A DNA stretch of 64,000 bases from Polynucleobacter sp. AP-Reno-20A-A9 (GTDB lineage Bacteria; Pseudomonadota; Gammaproteobacteria; Burkholderiales; Burkholderiaceae): assembly GCF_018882085.1 (NCBI RefSeq), contig NZ_JACVPB010000002.1, positions 124,425 through 188,424 on the forward strand, written 5' to 3'. Positions 1-8,818 of the stretch are shown here, one piece after another (the first letter of the stretch is position 1; each line of letters begins with the position of its first letter). The translations under genes and the position numbers were made by a program. A model generated the notes under the pieces. That model made no database searches, was not told the DNA's origin, and was given only the letters and a program-made list of their open reading frames with translations.

Positions 1-728
1 TCCTGAGCTCTTGCTTTAAGCTCTACCTCTGTCAAACTCAATCTGTCTGAAAAAGCGCTCAAGTTAGTCCGCAACATTTTTCTTCTTTGGGAGAAGGCGG
101 CAGCAACTACTTTTTCTAACGAATTCCATTGCGCATCCGTCAATGTGAAATCCCTTCTCGGGATCATCCGCACTACAGCTGAGTTCACTTTGGGCTGAGG
201 GTCAAAAGCTTCAGGAGGAACCTCTAGCACCAACTCCATATCGTAACGAGCTTGCAGCATGACCGACAGACGACTGAAATCTGAGCTTCCGGCCTTCGCA
301 ACCATTCTTTCCACTACCTCAGCTTGCAACATAAATACCTGCTCGTCAATTGAGGCTGCCGCAGAAACCAAATGGAACAACAAAGGTGATGAGATGTTGT
401 ATGGCAGATTGCCGACCACTTTACATAAGCCTTGCTTGGTCGATCTATTCTGAGCCCATGTCAAAAAGTCAAACTTGAGAGCATCGCCCTCAATCACTGT
501 GAGGCCTTTAAGATTTTTCTCATTCCAAAAAGCCACTAAATCACGGTCTATCTCTAAAAGATCCAAGTGATCAAGATTACTCAGCAAAGGAAGTGTTAGC
601 GCGCCTAGGCCAGGACCAATCTCAATGACATGCATATCCGCACTGGGATTAATAAGCGCAACAATGGAATAAATAATTCCGTTGTCCTGCAAAAAGTTTT
701 GGCCAAATCGTTTGCGAGCGCGATGCAT
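1..728 (-). CDS. rsmA: 16S rRNA (adenine1518/1519-N6,N6)-dimethyltransferase, 3' end cut off by window
   Basis: This gene runs off the left edge; about 242 codons are present and the C-terminus is missing. RsmA (KsgA) dimethylates two adjacent adenines near the 3' end of 16S rRNA late in 30S assembly, using SAM. The N-terminus reads [15 protein letters not shown], the family's usual opening. It is followed by the SAM-binding loop [10 protein letters not shown] (residues about 39-48), the acidic residue of EIDRD, and the catalytic motif [11 protein letters not shown] (about residues 107-117). The start ATG at 728 lies 3 bp after the pdxA stop. The arrangement lptD-surA-pdxA-rsmA on one strand is the standard proteobacterial cluster, so co-transcription is likely. 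Confidence 0.95.
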   Translation of the reverse strand, partial: MHRARKRFGQNFLQDNGIIYSIVALINPSADMHVIEIGPGLGALTLPLLSNLDHLDLLEIDRDLVAFWNEKNLKGLTVIEGDALKFDFLTWAQNRSTKQGLCKVVGNLPYNISSPLLFHLVSAAASIDEQVFMLQAEVVERMVAKAGSSDFSRLSVMLQARYDMELVLEVPPEAFDPQPKVNSAVVRMIPRRDFTLTDAQWNSLEKVVAAAFSQRRKMLRTNLSAFSDRLSLTEVELKARAQ

Positions 729-731
729 GTA

Positions 732-1739
732 TTAGTCTTGCTTTCGTTGGTTCAGCGCTAACTCATAAGCTAGGCGTAAAGCCTCAAGCATACTGCCTGA
801 GTCAGCCACTCCTTTACCAGCAATATCCAAAGCGGTTCCGTGATCAACTGAGGTTCGGATAATGGGTAACCCCAAAGTGACATTGACGCCATTACCAAAA
901 GTAACGAACTTAAATGGCGCGAGTCCTTGATCGTGATACATCGCAACAAAAGCATCTACTTGTGCAATAGATTCTGGGTCGAACATCGTATCACCAGGAT
1001 AAGGACCGGAAACATGAATCCCCATCTTTTTAGCCGCTTCAATTGCTGGTGAGATGATGTCAATTTCTTCTCTACCCAAATATCCAGATTCACCTGCGTG
1101 AGGATTTAAACCGGCCATTCGAATAATCGGCTTAGTGATTCCGAATTTCTTCTGCAAATCTTGGTTAACGATTTGAATGGTTTCCAATATCAAGTCATAA
1201 CTCAGTGCTTGCGGAACACTTTTTAAGGGAAGATGGGTTGTGACAAGGGCAACACGCAAGTCTCTAGGTGCCTTGAGCCCCAAAAATCCTATGGGCAAAG
1301 GCGCGCACAACATCATCACCACATGAGAAACCTGGCAGCGCTGCGCTAGGTATTCTGTATGCCCTGTAAATGGTGTCCCAGCATCATTAATAATGCTTTT
1401 CTGCAGTGGCGCAGTCACCATGGCATCAAAACGCCCTTGCTGACAACCGTCAATTGCCTGATCTAAAAGATTCACTACATACTGTGCGTTTTGCGAATTC
1501 AAAGCCCCTGCAATGACAGGTGCTCCCAGTGGGATAGATTCAATTTGTAATCGACTAGACAGGTCTGGGCTAAGGCCCTTTGGCAATAACAATAGCTGAT
1601 TATTACCTAATAAAGTGATTCGAGCATCTGCATGCACACGTAGAAACTCAAGCGAAGCAGCTAAAGAAACTTCTGGTCCGATACCGGCTGGTTCGCCGGT
1701 AGTTACAACGAGATTAACGAGGTGCGCTACTTGCTTCAT
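732..1739 (-). CDS. pdxA: 4-hydroxythreonine-4-phosphate dehydrogenase
   Basis: PdxA oxidises 4-phosphohydroxy-L-threonine with NAD(P)+ in the DXP-dependent route to pyridoxal 5'-phosphate. The 335-residue length is normal. The N-terminal TTGEPAGIGPE segment (residues 13-23), the FTGHTEYLA segment with a conserved His (about 123-131), and the metal-binding His region MYHDQGLAPFK (about 267-277) are all present. The start overlaps the last 26 bp of surA, so the two are probably translationally coupled. It sits in the minus-strand unit lptD-surA-pdxA-rsmA. Confidence 0.97.
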   Translation of the reverse strand: MKQVAHLVNLVVTTGEPAGIGPEVSLAASLEFLRVHADARITLLGNNQLLLLPKGLSPDLSSRLQIESIPLGAPVIAGALNSQNAQYVVNLLDQAIDGCQQGRFDAMVTAPLQKSIINDAGTPFTGHTEYLAQRCQVSHVVMMLCAPLPIGFLGLKAPRDLRVALVTTHLPLKSVPQALSYDLILETIQIVNQDLQKKFGITKPIIRMAGLNPHAGESGYLGREEIDIISPAIEAAKKMGIHVSGPYPGDTMFDPESIAQVDAFVAMYHDQGLAPFKFVTFGNGVNVTLGLPIIRTSVDHGTALDIAGKGVADSGSMLEALRLAYELALNQRKQD

Positions 1740-3174
1740 CTTCCACGTTCAGAATTTTTACAGTTGCGTTATCACGGAGCTCACGCATCCACTCTTGATA
1801 AGCTTGATCAAACTTTCTCTCACGGATCGCTGCTCGTGCAAATTGACGTTGCTTCTCAACGGTAAGCTGACCTTCGCGACGGTCCAATACCTGAATCAAG
1901 TGCCAACCAAATTCTGATTTAACAGGGTTACTAACCTCACCAATTTGCAAGCGATTCATGGCTTGCTCAAATTCGGGAACCAAATCTCCAGGACTCATCC
2001 AACCTAGCTCACCGCCATTTGGTGCAGATCCATCTTCGGAATATTTTTTTGCAAGCTCTGCAAAGTCTGCAGTCTTTGCCCGCACCTGATCACGGTAGCC
2101 TTGCAAGCGTCTCTCTGCATCTTGATCGCTTAAACCAGCACGACTGCGCAATAAAATATGGCGAGAAAGGGTTTGTGTAATTGGAATATTTTGCGGTGTA
2201 GGTGAGCCAGCATCAGTCGCTGCAGCCTGCTGCGGGGGCGCACTTGCTCCAGCTGCACGGCGATCCAAAACTTTAAGCACATGGTACCCAGCCGGACTTT
2301 TCACAACCGTATTGGCAACCTGTCCCCCACCAGTATTACGAATAGCTTCATAAAATAATTGCGGCAAACGGTCGGGAGTGCGATAACCCAACTCTTGAAA
2401 CTTAATCTTTGGATTCTCTTTTGCAGCCATTGCACCTAACTGCAAGAAGTCAACATCCCCACGAGCATCTTTCAATAGTGTATCTGCCTTCTTTTTTGCG
2501 TCAGCTTGAGCACCCGCTCCTGCGCCAGCATCAACAGGAATAAAAATTTGGGCTACATCGATTTCTTCAGGCTCACCTTTGGCGGCTGGTGCTGACCGCG
2601 GAGCTCCAGCACCAGCACCAGCAATTGCCCGCGTACGCTCAGCAATGAAGTTATCAATCTCAGCATCTGAGATTTTGAGCTTACCTTCCACTTCTCTTTC
2701 GCGATAGCGGGTGATCATGACATCATCGCGCAATAGCTGCTTATAGCGCTCAAATGTAGTGCCAGAGGCCGTTACTTTTGCCTTGAACTCAGCAACCGAC
2801 AGCTTATTTTTTGCTGCAATATCGCCAATAATCTTGTCTAATTCTTTGTTACTTACAGCAACACCTTCTTGCTCAGCATTCTGCAGTTGAATTTTTTCAA
2901 GAATGAGTCTATCCAGAATGGTTTTACGCACAGTGCCATCTTCCGGCAATTTCACACCTTGTTTTTTAAGTGCGGCAATTCTGTCATCAATTTCTTTACG
3001 TGTTACATAGCCTGTATTGACGACTGCAGCCACGCCATCGATGTTGCGAATTTTGCTTTCTGAAATAGCATTCGCTTTTGTAGCATCCTGAGCAAATGCA
3101 ATATTCACAAATAATCCAATACCAATCAAGATGGCATAAACACTCATTTGTTTAAAACGTTTCATACAAAGCAT
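1714..3174 (-). CDS. surA: periplasmic chaperone / peptidyl-prolyl cis-trans isomerase SurA
   Basis: SurA escorts unfolded outer-membrane proteins, including LptD, through the periplasm to the BAM complex. A signal peptide occupies roughly the first 29 residues, with cleavage after NIAFA. A SurA N-terminal chaperone domain follows, then two parvulin domains; the second carries SRHILLRS and GGELGWMSPGDLVPEF. At 486 residues it is longer than the enterobacterial protein because of Gly/Ala/Pro-rich inserts around residues 186-225. The start ATG shares its A with the lptD stop (TAATG), favouring the first Met, although the ATG at 3165 (MKRFKQM) is also possible. The neighbouring substrate gene lptD fits its role. 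Confidence 0.96.
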   Translation of the reverse strand: MLCMKRFKQMSVYAILIGIGLFVNIAFAQDATKANAISESKIRNIDGVAAVVNTGYVTRKEIDDRIAALKKQGVKLPEDGTVRKTILDRLILEKIQLQNAEQEGVAVSNKELDKIIGDIAAKNKLSVAEFKAKVTASGTTFERYKQLLRDDVMITRYREREVEGKLKISDAEIDNFIAERTRAIAGAGAGAPRSAPAAKGEPEEIDVAQIFIPVDAGAGAGAQADAKKKADTLLKDARGDVDFLQLGAMAAKENPKIKFQELGYRTPDRLPQLFYEAIRNTGGGQVANTVVKSPAGYHVLKVLDRRAAGASAPPQQAAATDAGSPTPQNIPITQTLSRHILLRSRAGLSDQDAERRLQGYRDQVRAKTADFAELAKKYSEDGSAPNGGELGWMSPGDLVPEFEQAMNRLQIGEVSNPVKSEFGWHLIQVLDRREGQLTVEKQRQFARAAIRERKFDQAYQEWMRELRDNATVKILNVEDEASSAPR

Positions 3175-5696
3175 TATTGATAGTTCTCGTATGTTGAGGG
3201 TGGTATAGGCTTAGAAGTAGGCATATATCCAGGAACATTAAGCTTCATGATATCAACTGGATTGCTTCCAGCGCTACCAAAGCCCCTAAATTCGACCTGA
3301 AAGAGTACCTGGGTGGTGGTTATTTGAGAAGTATTTAAGACCTGAGAGTAAGCGCCACGGAAAGTCCAGCAGTCCCTGCTCCACTCCAATGCCACCAAGC
3401 TATTTAAAGTCTTAGTGGTCAAAGCATCATATCCCCAACGCCCCAAAACCGAAATTTCCCGAGTAATTGGCCACTGCCCTGAAATATTGTATTGATCCGT
3501 TGTGGTGGAGGAAGGCACGAATGCTTGGTTATTTTGAATAGATGCCTGTACCGGCGGAGACCAAACGTTACGGTAGCCAAAATTTAAACTTCTACCCTGC
3601 GTTGGCCGCCAACTTCCGCCAATCGTAGTTTGAACAAATTTATTTAACTGCGTGTTGTATTGGCCAAATACATCCGCACTGAAATTACCAAGCAAGCGAA
3701 CCGAACCAGAACCCAGAGTATCTGAATAAGTAGTGGGATTCACAATCTTGCCGTTCAAACCAACTCGCTGTCCAGTGAACTGCTGCTTTTGGGCAACGGT
3801 TACAGTGGCGCGCTCTGCTCCAGTGCTGGCTTCGATCATACGACTCGTTAAACCAAGTGTGGCTGCATTGTTATCTGCCACACGGTCATTACCAATGAAA
3901 GTATTTTCACTAAAGATCTGCGAAACGCCGAAGCCCGCATCAGCGGTATCAAACAAAGGTGTTTGTGATTGATTTTGATAAGGTGTGTAAACATAAAAAG
4001 CGCGAGGCTCCATAGTTAACAACATGTCTCGACCGTAGAAGCCTTTCAATTCAGCTGCATCTCTTTCAAATGCCAATCCAGAATCCAAACTGAATGTAGG
4101 GATGGTGAAGCCTTGCGCTACAGGCGCGCCACCAGTTGCAAAAGGGGTGGCGTTATACGTGTTCGACTGAAAGCTCATCTTTGGGGTGATGTAATAGCCC
4201 GGTGTGATCTGAGGCAACGCCATCGCGCCTTTAACGACTGTTCGATCAGCCTGACTGTAAACACCAGGCGCAGTAGAAGCCAAGTTACCGCCAATGTTGT
4301 ATGAGAACCTTGTGTAATCTGTAGAGAATGTGGTTGCCGGTCCAGTAGGCAAAGTAACGTACTTACCGCTGGTATCAGCCACTGCCGGAGTCAGGCGGTT
4401 GTTATAGGCGGCTGTAATGTTTGGCAATACGTTGTATGGGGCTTGAACTAACGCAGTTGGATCTGGTTGCAAAGTTTGGAATGTTAAGGCTCTAGCGGAC
4501 ACATTCCAATTGCTCAAGCTACCAGTCAATCCTTTGGTGGTTCCCACCTCTTGGCGATACTGACTCGTAACCGCTCCAGCAATACTTTGTGAGAAATCGG
4601 TCGGATACAAATTATCCGATACCCGCGACATATTGGCGTAACCGGTCCAAGAGCCCGGGAGCGGTATTCCGCCTGGAGCGACGCCACCACTAAATACTTG
4701 TCGCTGCTGCCAGTCATAACGCCAACGGTCAGTTCCGGTCTTATTGTCATGCGCAAGATAGTCGCCACCCAAGCTACCGGTGTACTTGCTTTCCATAAAT
4801 CGGTAGCTTGCACCCACCTGCAGGCCTCGCTCACTCATATAACGTGGAAGAATGAGCAAATCTCTATTGGGCGCAATATTGACGTAATAAGGCTGCGTAA
4901 TGTCAAAGCCATTATTGGAGTTGTATCCAGCCACCGGCGCCAAGATACCCGAACGACGCTCATTGGAAGTAGGGGCAGTAAAGTAAGGAACATATGCAAT
5001 AGGCACGTCAAAGAAGCGCATCACGCCATGGGTACCAACCATCTCTTTTTGCTCATTATCAATTTCTAAAGTACTGGCCGAAAAATACCAATCCATATTT
5101 TGCGGTGTACATGTCGTGTACGTTGCCTTATCAAAAACAAAAATATCTGAGTTTTCAATAGTGAGTTTTCTGGCTGTGCCATTTCCGCGCGTATCCCGCA
5201 GTTCATACGAAGGCATTTCCATTTCACCCTCACGTGCATCTACTTTAAATTTGGCAGCTGGCCCCTTAAAAGTAGTATTGCCTTTAGTTAACTCTGCGTT
5301 ACCTACGAGATCGGCAATATCAGTATCAGGGTCATAAATAATCTCATCAGCTTTAATCACTCCGCCATTACGACGCATTTGTGCGCGACCTTTGAGCTTC
5401 ATCTTTCTATCAACGACACCATCAATAGAGTCACTTGAAGTAAAAGTGAGTGCCTTACTATCATCTAGCGGAAGCCCAACTCGCAGTTGATCATCCAACT
5501 TTAAAACGGTGACATTGCCACGATCTGGCAATAAAACGGCATTAGCATTAGCTTGTGCATTTGCGGGCAAAGGAGCAGGCGCTTGAGCATGCCCATTGAG
5601 GGCAAATTGAAGCAATGCCACCCCCATCATTACGCGCAGGGTTACATGCAAAAAAAGAGGGGCGCAAAGGCCAGCGCAACGGCGATAATGACTCAT
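3174..5696 (-). CDS. lptD: LPS-assembly outer membrane protein LptD
   Basis: LptD, with the lipoprotein LptE, inserts lipopolysaccharide into the outer leaflet of the outer membrane. The protein has a signal peptide ending near residue 38 (NGHAQA). An OstA/LptA-like jellyroll domain follows at about residues 85-180 (KGRAQMRRNGGVIKADEI, DTDIADLVGNAEL), then a large C-terminal beta-barrel. Only two cysteines are left after signal removal, in TTCTPQ and RDCWTF, so at most one disulfide can form; E. coli LptD uses four cysteines. At 840 residues it is in the family range. It heads the minus-strand unit and is divergent from amgK across 33 bp. Its transport partners LptC, LptA and LptB are encoded near 52-54 kb. 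Confidence 0.97.
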   Translation of the reverse strand: MSHYRRCAGLCAPLFLHVTLRVMMGVALLQFALNGHAQAPAPLPANAQANANAVLLPDRGNVTVLKLDDQLRVGLPLDDSKALTFTSSDSIDGVVDRKMKLKGRAQMRRNGGVIKADEIIYDPDTDIADLVGNAELTKGNTTFKGPAAKFKVDAREGEMEMPSYELRDTRGNGTARKLTIENSDIFVFDKATYTTCTPQNMDWYFSASTLEIDNEQKEMVGTHGVMRFFDVPIAYVPYFTAPTSNERRSGILAPVAGYNSNNGFDITQPYYVNIAPNRDLLILPRYMSERGLQVGASYRFMESKYTGSLGGDYLAHDNKTGTDRWRYDWQQRQVFSGGVAPGGIPLPGSWTGYANMSRVSDNLYPTDFSQSIAGAVTSQYRQEVGTTKGLTGSLSNWNVSARALTFQTLQPDPTALVQAPYNVLPNITAAYNNRLTPAVADTSGKYVTLPTGPATTFSTDYTRFSYNIGGNLASTAPGVYSQADRTVVKGAMALPQITPGYYITPKMSFQSNTYNATPFATGGAPVAQGFTIPTFSLDSGLAFERDAAELKGFYGRDMLLTMEPRAFYVYTPYQNQSQTPLFDTADAGFGVSQIFSENTFIGNDRVADNNAATLGLTSRMIEASTGAERATVTVAQKQQFTGQRVGLNGKIVNPTTYSDTLGSGSVRLLGNFSADVFGQYNTQLNKFVQTTIGGSWRPTQGRSLNFGYRNVWSPPVQASIQNNQAFVPSSTTTDQYNISGQWPITREISVLGRWGYDALTTKTLNSLVALEWSRDCWTFRGAYSQVLNTSQITTTQVLFQVEFRGFGSAGSNPVDIMKLNVPGYMPTSKPIPPSTYENYQ

Positions 5697-5713
5697 AGTT
5701 CCAGACCCGCCTT

Positions 5714-5719
5714 ATTATA
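5714..5719 (-). promoter_or_regulatory. candidate -10 element of the lptD operon
   Basis: On the minus strand the hexamer is a perfect TATAAT, 17 bp upstream of the lptD start codon. Transcription would begin near 5707. No good -35 match is found at 16-18 bp, and any -35 would have to lie inside the first codons of amgK. Inferred from sequence only. Confidence 0.45.
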
Positions 5720-5729
5720 CGAATCGACC

Positions 5730-6731
5730 ATGACTGACCCACGCTTAAATACCCTCCGTAACTGGCTAAAAGCCCTAGAAGCAAGCTGGCAATTAGATCT
5801 CGACTCTTTGGCGCCGGCCTCGGCTGATGCCAGCTTTCGACGCTATTTTCGAATTGAGTCCAAAAACCCCAATTTTGGGACTTTGATCGTGATGGATGCC
5901 CCGCCCCAACATGAGCCTTTGGACGCCTTCATAAAAGTCGATTTATTGCTTTCAGAGGCAGGCTTAAATGTGCCAAAAATCCTAGAGAAAAATCTTGCTG
6001 AAGGCTTCTTGCTCTTAAATGATTTGGGTACCAAAACCTACTTAGCTGAACTTAACAATGAGACGGCTGATCATCTTTATAAAGATGCGACCCATGCTCT
6101 CGTGCTCATGCAATTGGCGAGTAAACCAGATGTATTGCCCAATTACGATGAGGCTCTTTTGCAAAGAGAGTTAGATTTACTACCTGAGTGGTATTTAAGG
6201 AAGCATCTCAATATTGCACTTAATGAGCAGCAAACAGAACAGCTCAAAAAATCTTTTGAACTCATTATTGAGAATAACCTAGCGCAAGCCAAAGTGTATG
6301 TTCACCGCGACTACCATTCTCGTAACTTGATGGTGACTGAAAAAAATAATCCTGGAGTGATTGACTTTCAGGATGCAGTTTATGGGCCCATTACTTATGA
6401 TGCCTCTTCACTGTGGCGCGATGCTTATATTGCATGGCCAGAAGAACGTGTGATTGACTGGGTGATTAAATTTTGGGAAGAAGGTCGCAAAGCAGGATTG
6501 CCAATGCCAAATGATTTTGGACAGTTTTATCGTGATTTTGAATGGATGGGTTTACAGCGCCACCTTAAAGTCTTAGGTATTTTTGCAAGACTCTTTCATC
6601 GCGATGGCAAGGATGGCTATCTTAAGGATATCCCGCTCGTACTGGAGTACGCTATTGCGACCGCTAATCGTTATATTGAATTAAAACCATTGGCCCGAAT
6701 TTTGGAATCTACCCGTATTAATCAAACGTAA
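5730..6731 (+). CDS. amgK: N-acetylmuramate/N-acetylglucosamine anomeric kinase (AmgK)
   Basis: AmgK phosphorylates MurNAc (and GlcNAc) at the anomeric carbon to give MurNAc-alpha-1-phosphate, the substrate of MurU. It belongs to the aminoglycoside phosphotransferase fold: the catalytic motif HRDYHSRNLM (about residues 192-201) and the metal-binding VIDFQDA (about 210-216) are intact. The start is placed at the ATG at 5730 (MTDPRLNTL), since the frame is open upstream but that part overlaps lptD antisense. The protein is then 333 residues, typical of the family. It is followed by murU after 10 bp. The lptD / amgK-murU divergent arrangement is the same as in Pseudomonas putida, where this recycling route was described. 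Confidence 0.93.
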   Translation: MTDPRLNTLRNWLKALEASWQLDLDSLAPASADASFRRYFRIESKNPNFGTLIVMDAPPQHEPLDAFIKVDLLLSEAGLNVPKILEKNLAEGFLLLNDLGTKTYLAELNNETADHLYKDATHALVLMQLASKPDVLPNYDEALLQRELDLLPEWYLRKHLNIALNEQQTEQLKKSFELIIENNLAQAKVYVHRDYHSRNLMVTEKNNPGVIDFQDAVYGPITYDASSLWRDAYIAWPEERVIDWVIKFWEEGRKAGLPMPNDFGQFYRDFEWMGLQRHLKVLGIFARLFHRDGKDGYLKDIPLVLEYAIATANRYIELKPLARILESTRINQT

Positions 6732-6741
6732 TTCACAAGCC

Positions 6742-7458
6742 ATGAGTCAGCTTAAACCCATACCTTGTTTTTTACTAGCGGCTGGACGCGGTGAGCGCAT
6801 GCGGCCTCTTACGGATGAATTACCCAAGCCTTTACTCAGTATTCAAAAAAAATCTTTGCTGGAGTGGCATTTGGAAGCGCTGGCAAAGGCAAGGATTCAG
6901 GATGTCGTCATTAATCATGCTTGGTTGGGTGAAAAAATTGAGGCAGCCCTAGGTAATGGAGAGCAATTTGGTCTTCGCATTCAATACTCCCCCGAAGGCA
7001 GCGCCCTGGAAACCGCGGGGGGCATTTGCAAGGCACTCCCCATCATTGCACCAGAAGACTACTTCTTAGTCATTAATGGGGATGTATTTAGCCCGAACTT
7101 ACCGATTGCCCAGTTATTGGAAACAGCCTCCAAAATGCGCATGGATGCCAGCAGGCCTTTGGCACACCTATTAATGGTCCCCAACCCAGTCCAGCACCCC
7201 GAGGGTGATTTTTATCTCCAAGGCACATCCGTTAGTAATACAGGGTTCAGCGGCGCTGAAAAGCTCACCTTTTCGGGAATAGGGATTTATCACAAAGCTT
7301 TATTTAAAGGCCTGGTATTCGGGGCTCCAGCCAAGCTCGCGCCCCTCTTAAGAACTGCAATGGAGCAAAATAAAGTGTCTGGTGAAAAATATCTCGGTCC
7401 ATGGCACGATGTAGGCACACCACAACGCTTACGAGAGCTTAATGCAGCATATGAATAA
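6742..7458 (+). CDS. murU: N-acetylmuramate-alpha-1-phosphate uridylyltransferase (MurU)
   Basis: MurU converts MurNAc-1-phosphate and UTP to UDP-MurNAc, bypassing de novo synthesis and therefore the fosfomycin target MurA. The N-terminal nucleotidyltransferase signature LLAAGRGERMRPLTDELPKP (residues 11-30) is complete. VINGDVF (about 109-115) supplies the metal-binding aspartate, and the C-terminal WHDVGTPQRL matches the sugar-1-phosphate nucleotidyltransferase family. Length 238 is normal for MurU and shorter than glucose-1-phosphate thymidylyltransferases. It lies directly after amgK and its end overlaps the start of pepP. Confidence 0.92.
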   Translation: MSQLKPIPCFLLAAGRGERMRPLTDELPKPLLSIQKKSLLEWHLEALAKARIQDVVINHAWLGEKIEAALGNGEQFGLRIQYSPEGSALETAGGICKALPIIAPEDYFLVINGDVFSPNLPIAQLLETASKMRMDASRPLAHLLMVPNPVQHPEGDFYLQGTSVSNTGFSGAEKLTFSGIGIYHKALFKGLVFGAPAKLAPLLRTAMEQNKVSGEKYLGPWHDVGTPQRLRELNAAYE

Positions 7459-8818
7459 AACGAATATTTATCAGCTTCGTAGAAACCAATTAGCAGAGCA
7501 AATCTTTACCAAGACTGGCGGAGGCATTGCCGTCATCTCAACAGCCCCTGAGCTTGCTCGCAACCGTGACAGTGAGTTTCCTTATCGCCACGATAGTGAC
7601 TTTTACTACTTAACGGGTTTTGAAGAGCCAGGCGCAACACTCGTCATGAAGGTTGGAGGCAATGGAAAAAACTTCCAACTGCAATCCTACTTATTTTGCA
7701 GGCCCAAAGATTCTGAACGAGAAATTTGGGACGGTATCCGCCTTGGCCCTGAAGCAGCACCAGAAGCTTTGGGCATTGAATACGCTCATAGCAATCAAGA
7801 GCTAGACCAAAAACTGGGTGACCTATTAGCCGATCAAGATGCAGTCTATATTCGCCTTGCTGAGAGTGCTGAAGCAGATAGACGTCTGCGTCACTGGATG
7901 AAACAAGTGCGTGGACAAGCGCGTTCTGGGGTAAATCCACCATCAGAATTTCATGATGTTGAGACACTGATTCATGAAATGCGTTTATTTAAAGATGCGC
8001 ATGAAATTGACATCATGCGTCGCGCCGCGGCCATCTCTGCTCGTGCCCATATCCGCGCCATGCAAATCTGTAAGCCTGGCATGTGTGAATATCAACTTGA
8101 AGCTGAATTACTTCATGAGTTCCGTAATAGTGGTGCGCAAAGCGTTGCGTACAACAGCATTGTTGCTGGTGGCGCAAATTCTTGCATTCTTCACTATCGC
8201 GCCGGCTCAACCGAATTACGTAGTGGCGAGCTTTGCCTGATTGATGCGGGATGTGAACTTGATGGCTATGCATCAGATATCACACGCACCTTCCCGGTCA
8301 ATGGAAAATTTACAGGGCCTCAACGCGCCTTGTATGACATCACATTAGCTGCACAAGAAGCCGCAATTTCTCTGACTAAACCTGGCAACACATTTATGCA
8401 GCCACATGAGGCAGCACTTAAAGTGCTTACCCAAGGCCTGCTGGATGAAAAGCTATTGAAGCTTTCAGAGGTAGGATCGCTTGATAGCGCTATTGAAACG
8501 GGCGCCTATCGTCGTTTCTATATGCACCGCACCTCCCACTGGTTAGGCATGGATGTTCATGATGTGGGCTCCTACCGTGAAGCTAGCCAAAATTCATCAA
8601 GTGAAGAAAAGCCTTGGCGCATTCTGAAGAGTGGCATGGTGATTACGGTGGAACCAGGCCTATACGTCAGACCTGCAGATGATATTGATGAGGCATTTTG
8701 GAATATTGGCATTCGCATTGAAGATGACGCTGTCATCAATGATTCAGGATGTGAGTTAATTTCTCGTGGCGTACCTGTCAATGCCGATGAAATTGAAGCA
8801 CTCATGAAGAATGCTTAA
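7442..8818 (+). CDS. pepP: Xaa-Pro aminopeptidase P
   Basis: This metallopeptidase removes N-terminal residues preceding proline. An AMP_N domain spans about residues 8-140 (RDSEFPYRHDSDFYYLTGF), followed by the pita-bread catalytic domain. The metal ligands are visible in order: Asp in LIDAGCELDGYASDITRTF, His in HRTSHWLGMDVHDVG, Glu in ITVEPGLYV and Glu in GIRIEDDA. The first ATG (7442) overlaps murU by 17 bp and has a GAGAG a few bases upstream; an ATG at 7451 (MNKTNIYQL) is a possible alternative. Length 458 is near the 440 of the E. coli enzyme. In Burkholderiales it often precedes a UbiH-like gene, as here. Confidence 0.95.
   Translation: MQHMNKTNIYQLRRNQLAEQIFTKTGGGIAVISTAPELARNRDSEFPYRHDSDFYYLTGFEEPGATLVMKVGGNGKNFQLQSYLFCRPKDSEREIWDGIRLGPEAAPEALGIEYAHSNQELDQKLGDLLADQDAVYIRLAESAEADRRLRHWMKQVRGQARSGVNPPSEFHDVETLIHEMRLFKDAHEIDIMRRAAAISARAHIRAMQICKPGMCEYQLEAELLHEFRNSGAQSVAYNSIVAGGANSCILHYRAGSTELRSGELCLIDAGCELDGYASDITRTFPVNGKFTGPQRALYDITLAAQEAAISLTKPGNTFMQPHEAALKVLTQGLLDEKLLKLSEVGSLDSAIETGAYRRFYMHRTSHWLGMDVHDVGSYREASQNSSSEEKPWRILKSGMVITVEPGLYVRPADDIDEAFWNIGIRIEDDAVINDSGCELISRGVPVNADEIEALMKNA

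Noticed and set aside
259..453. 64-codon plus-strand frame
   Set aside because: It lies antisense to the conserved rsmA coding region.
5553..5729. Upstream in-frame extension of amgK
   Set aside because: The extra 59 residues overlap lptD antisense and do not resemble the kinase family, which begins at MTDPRLNTL.
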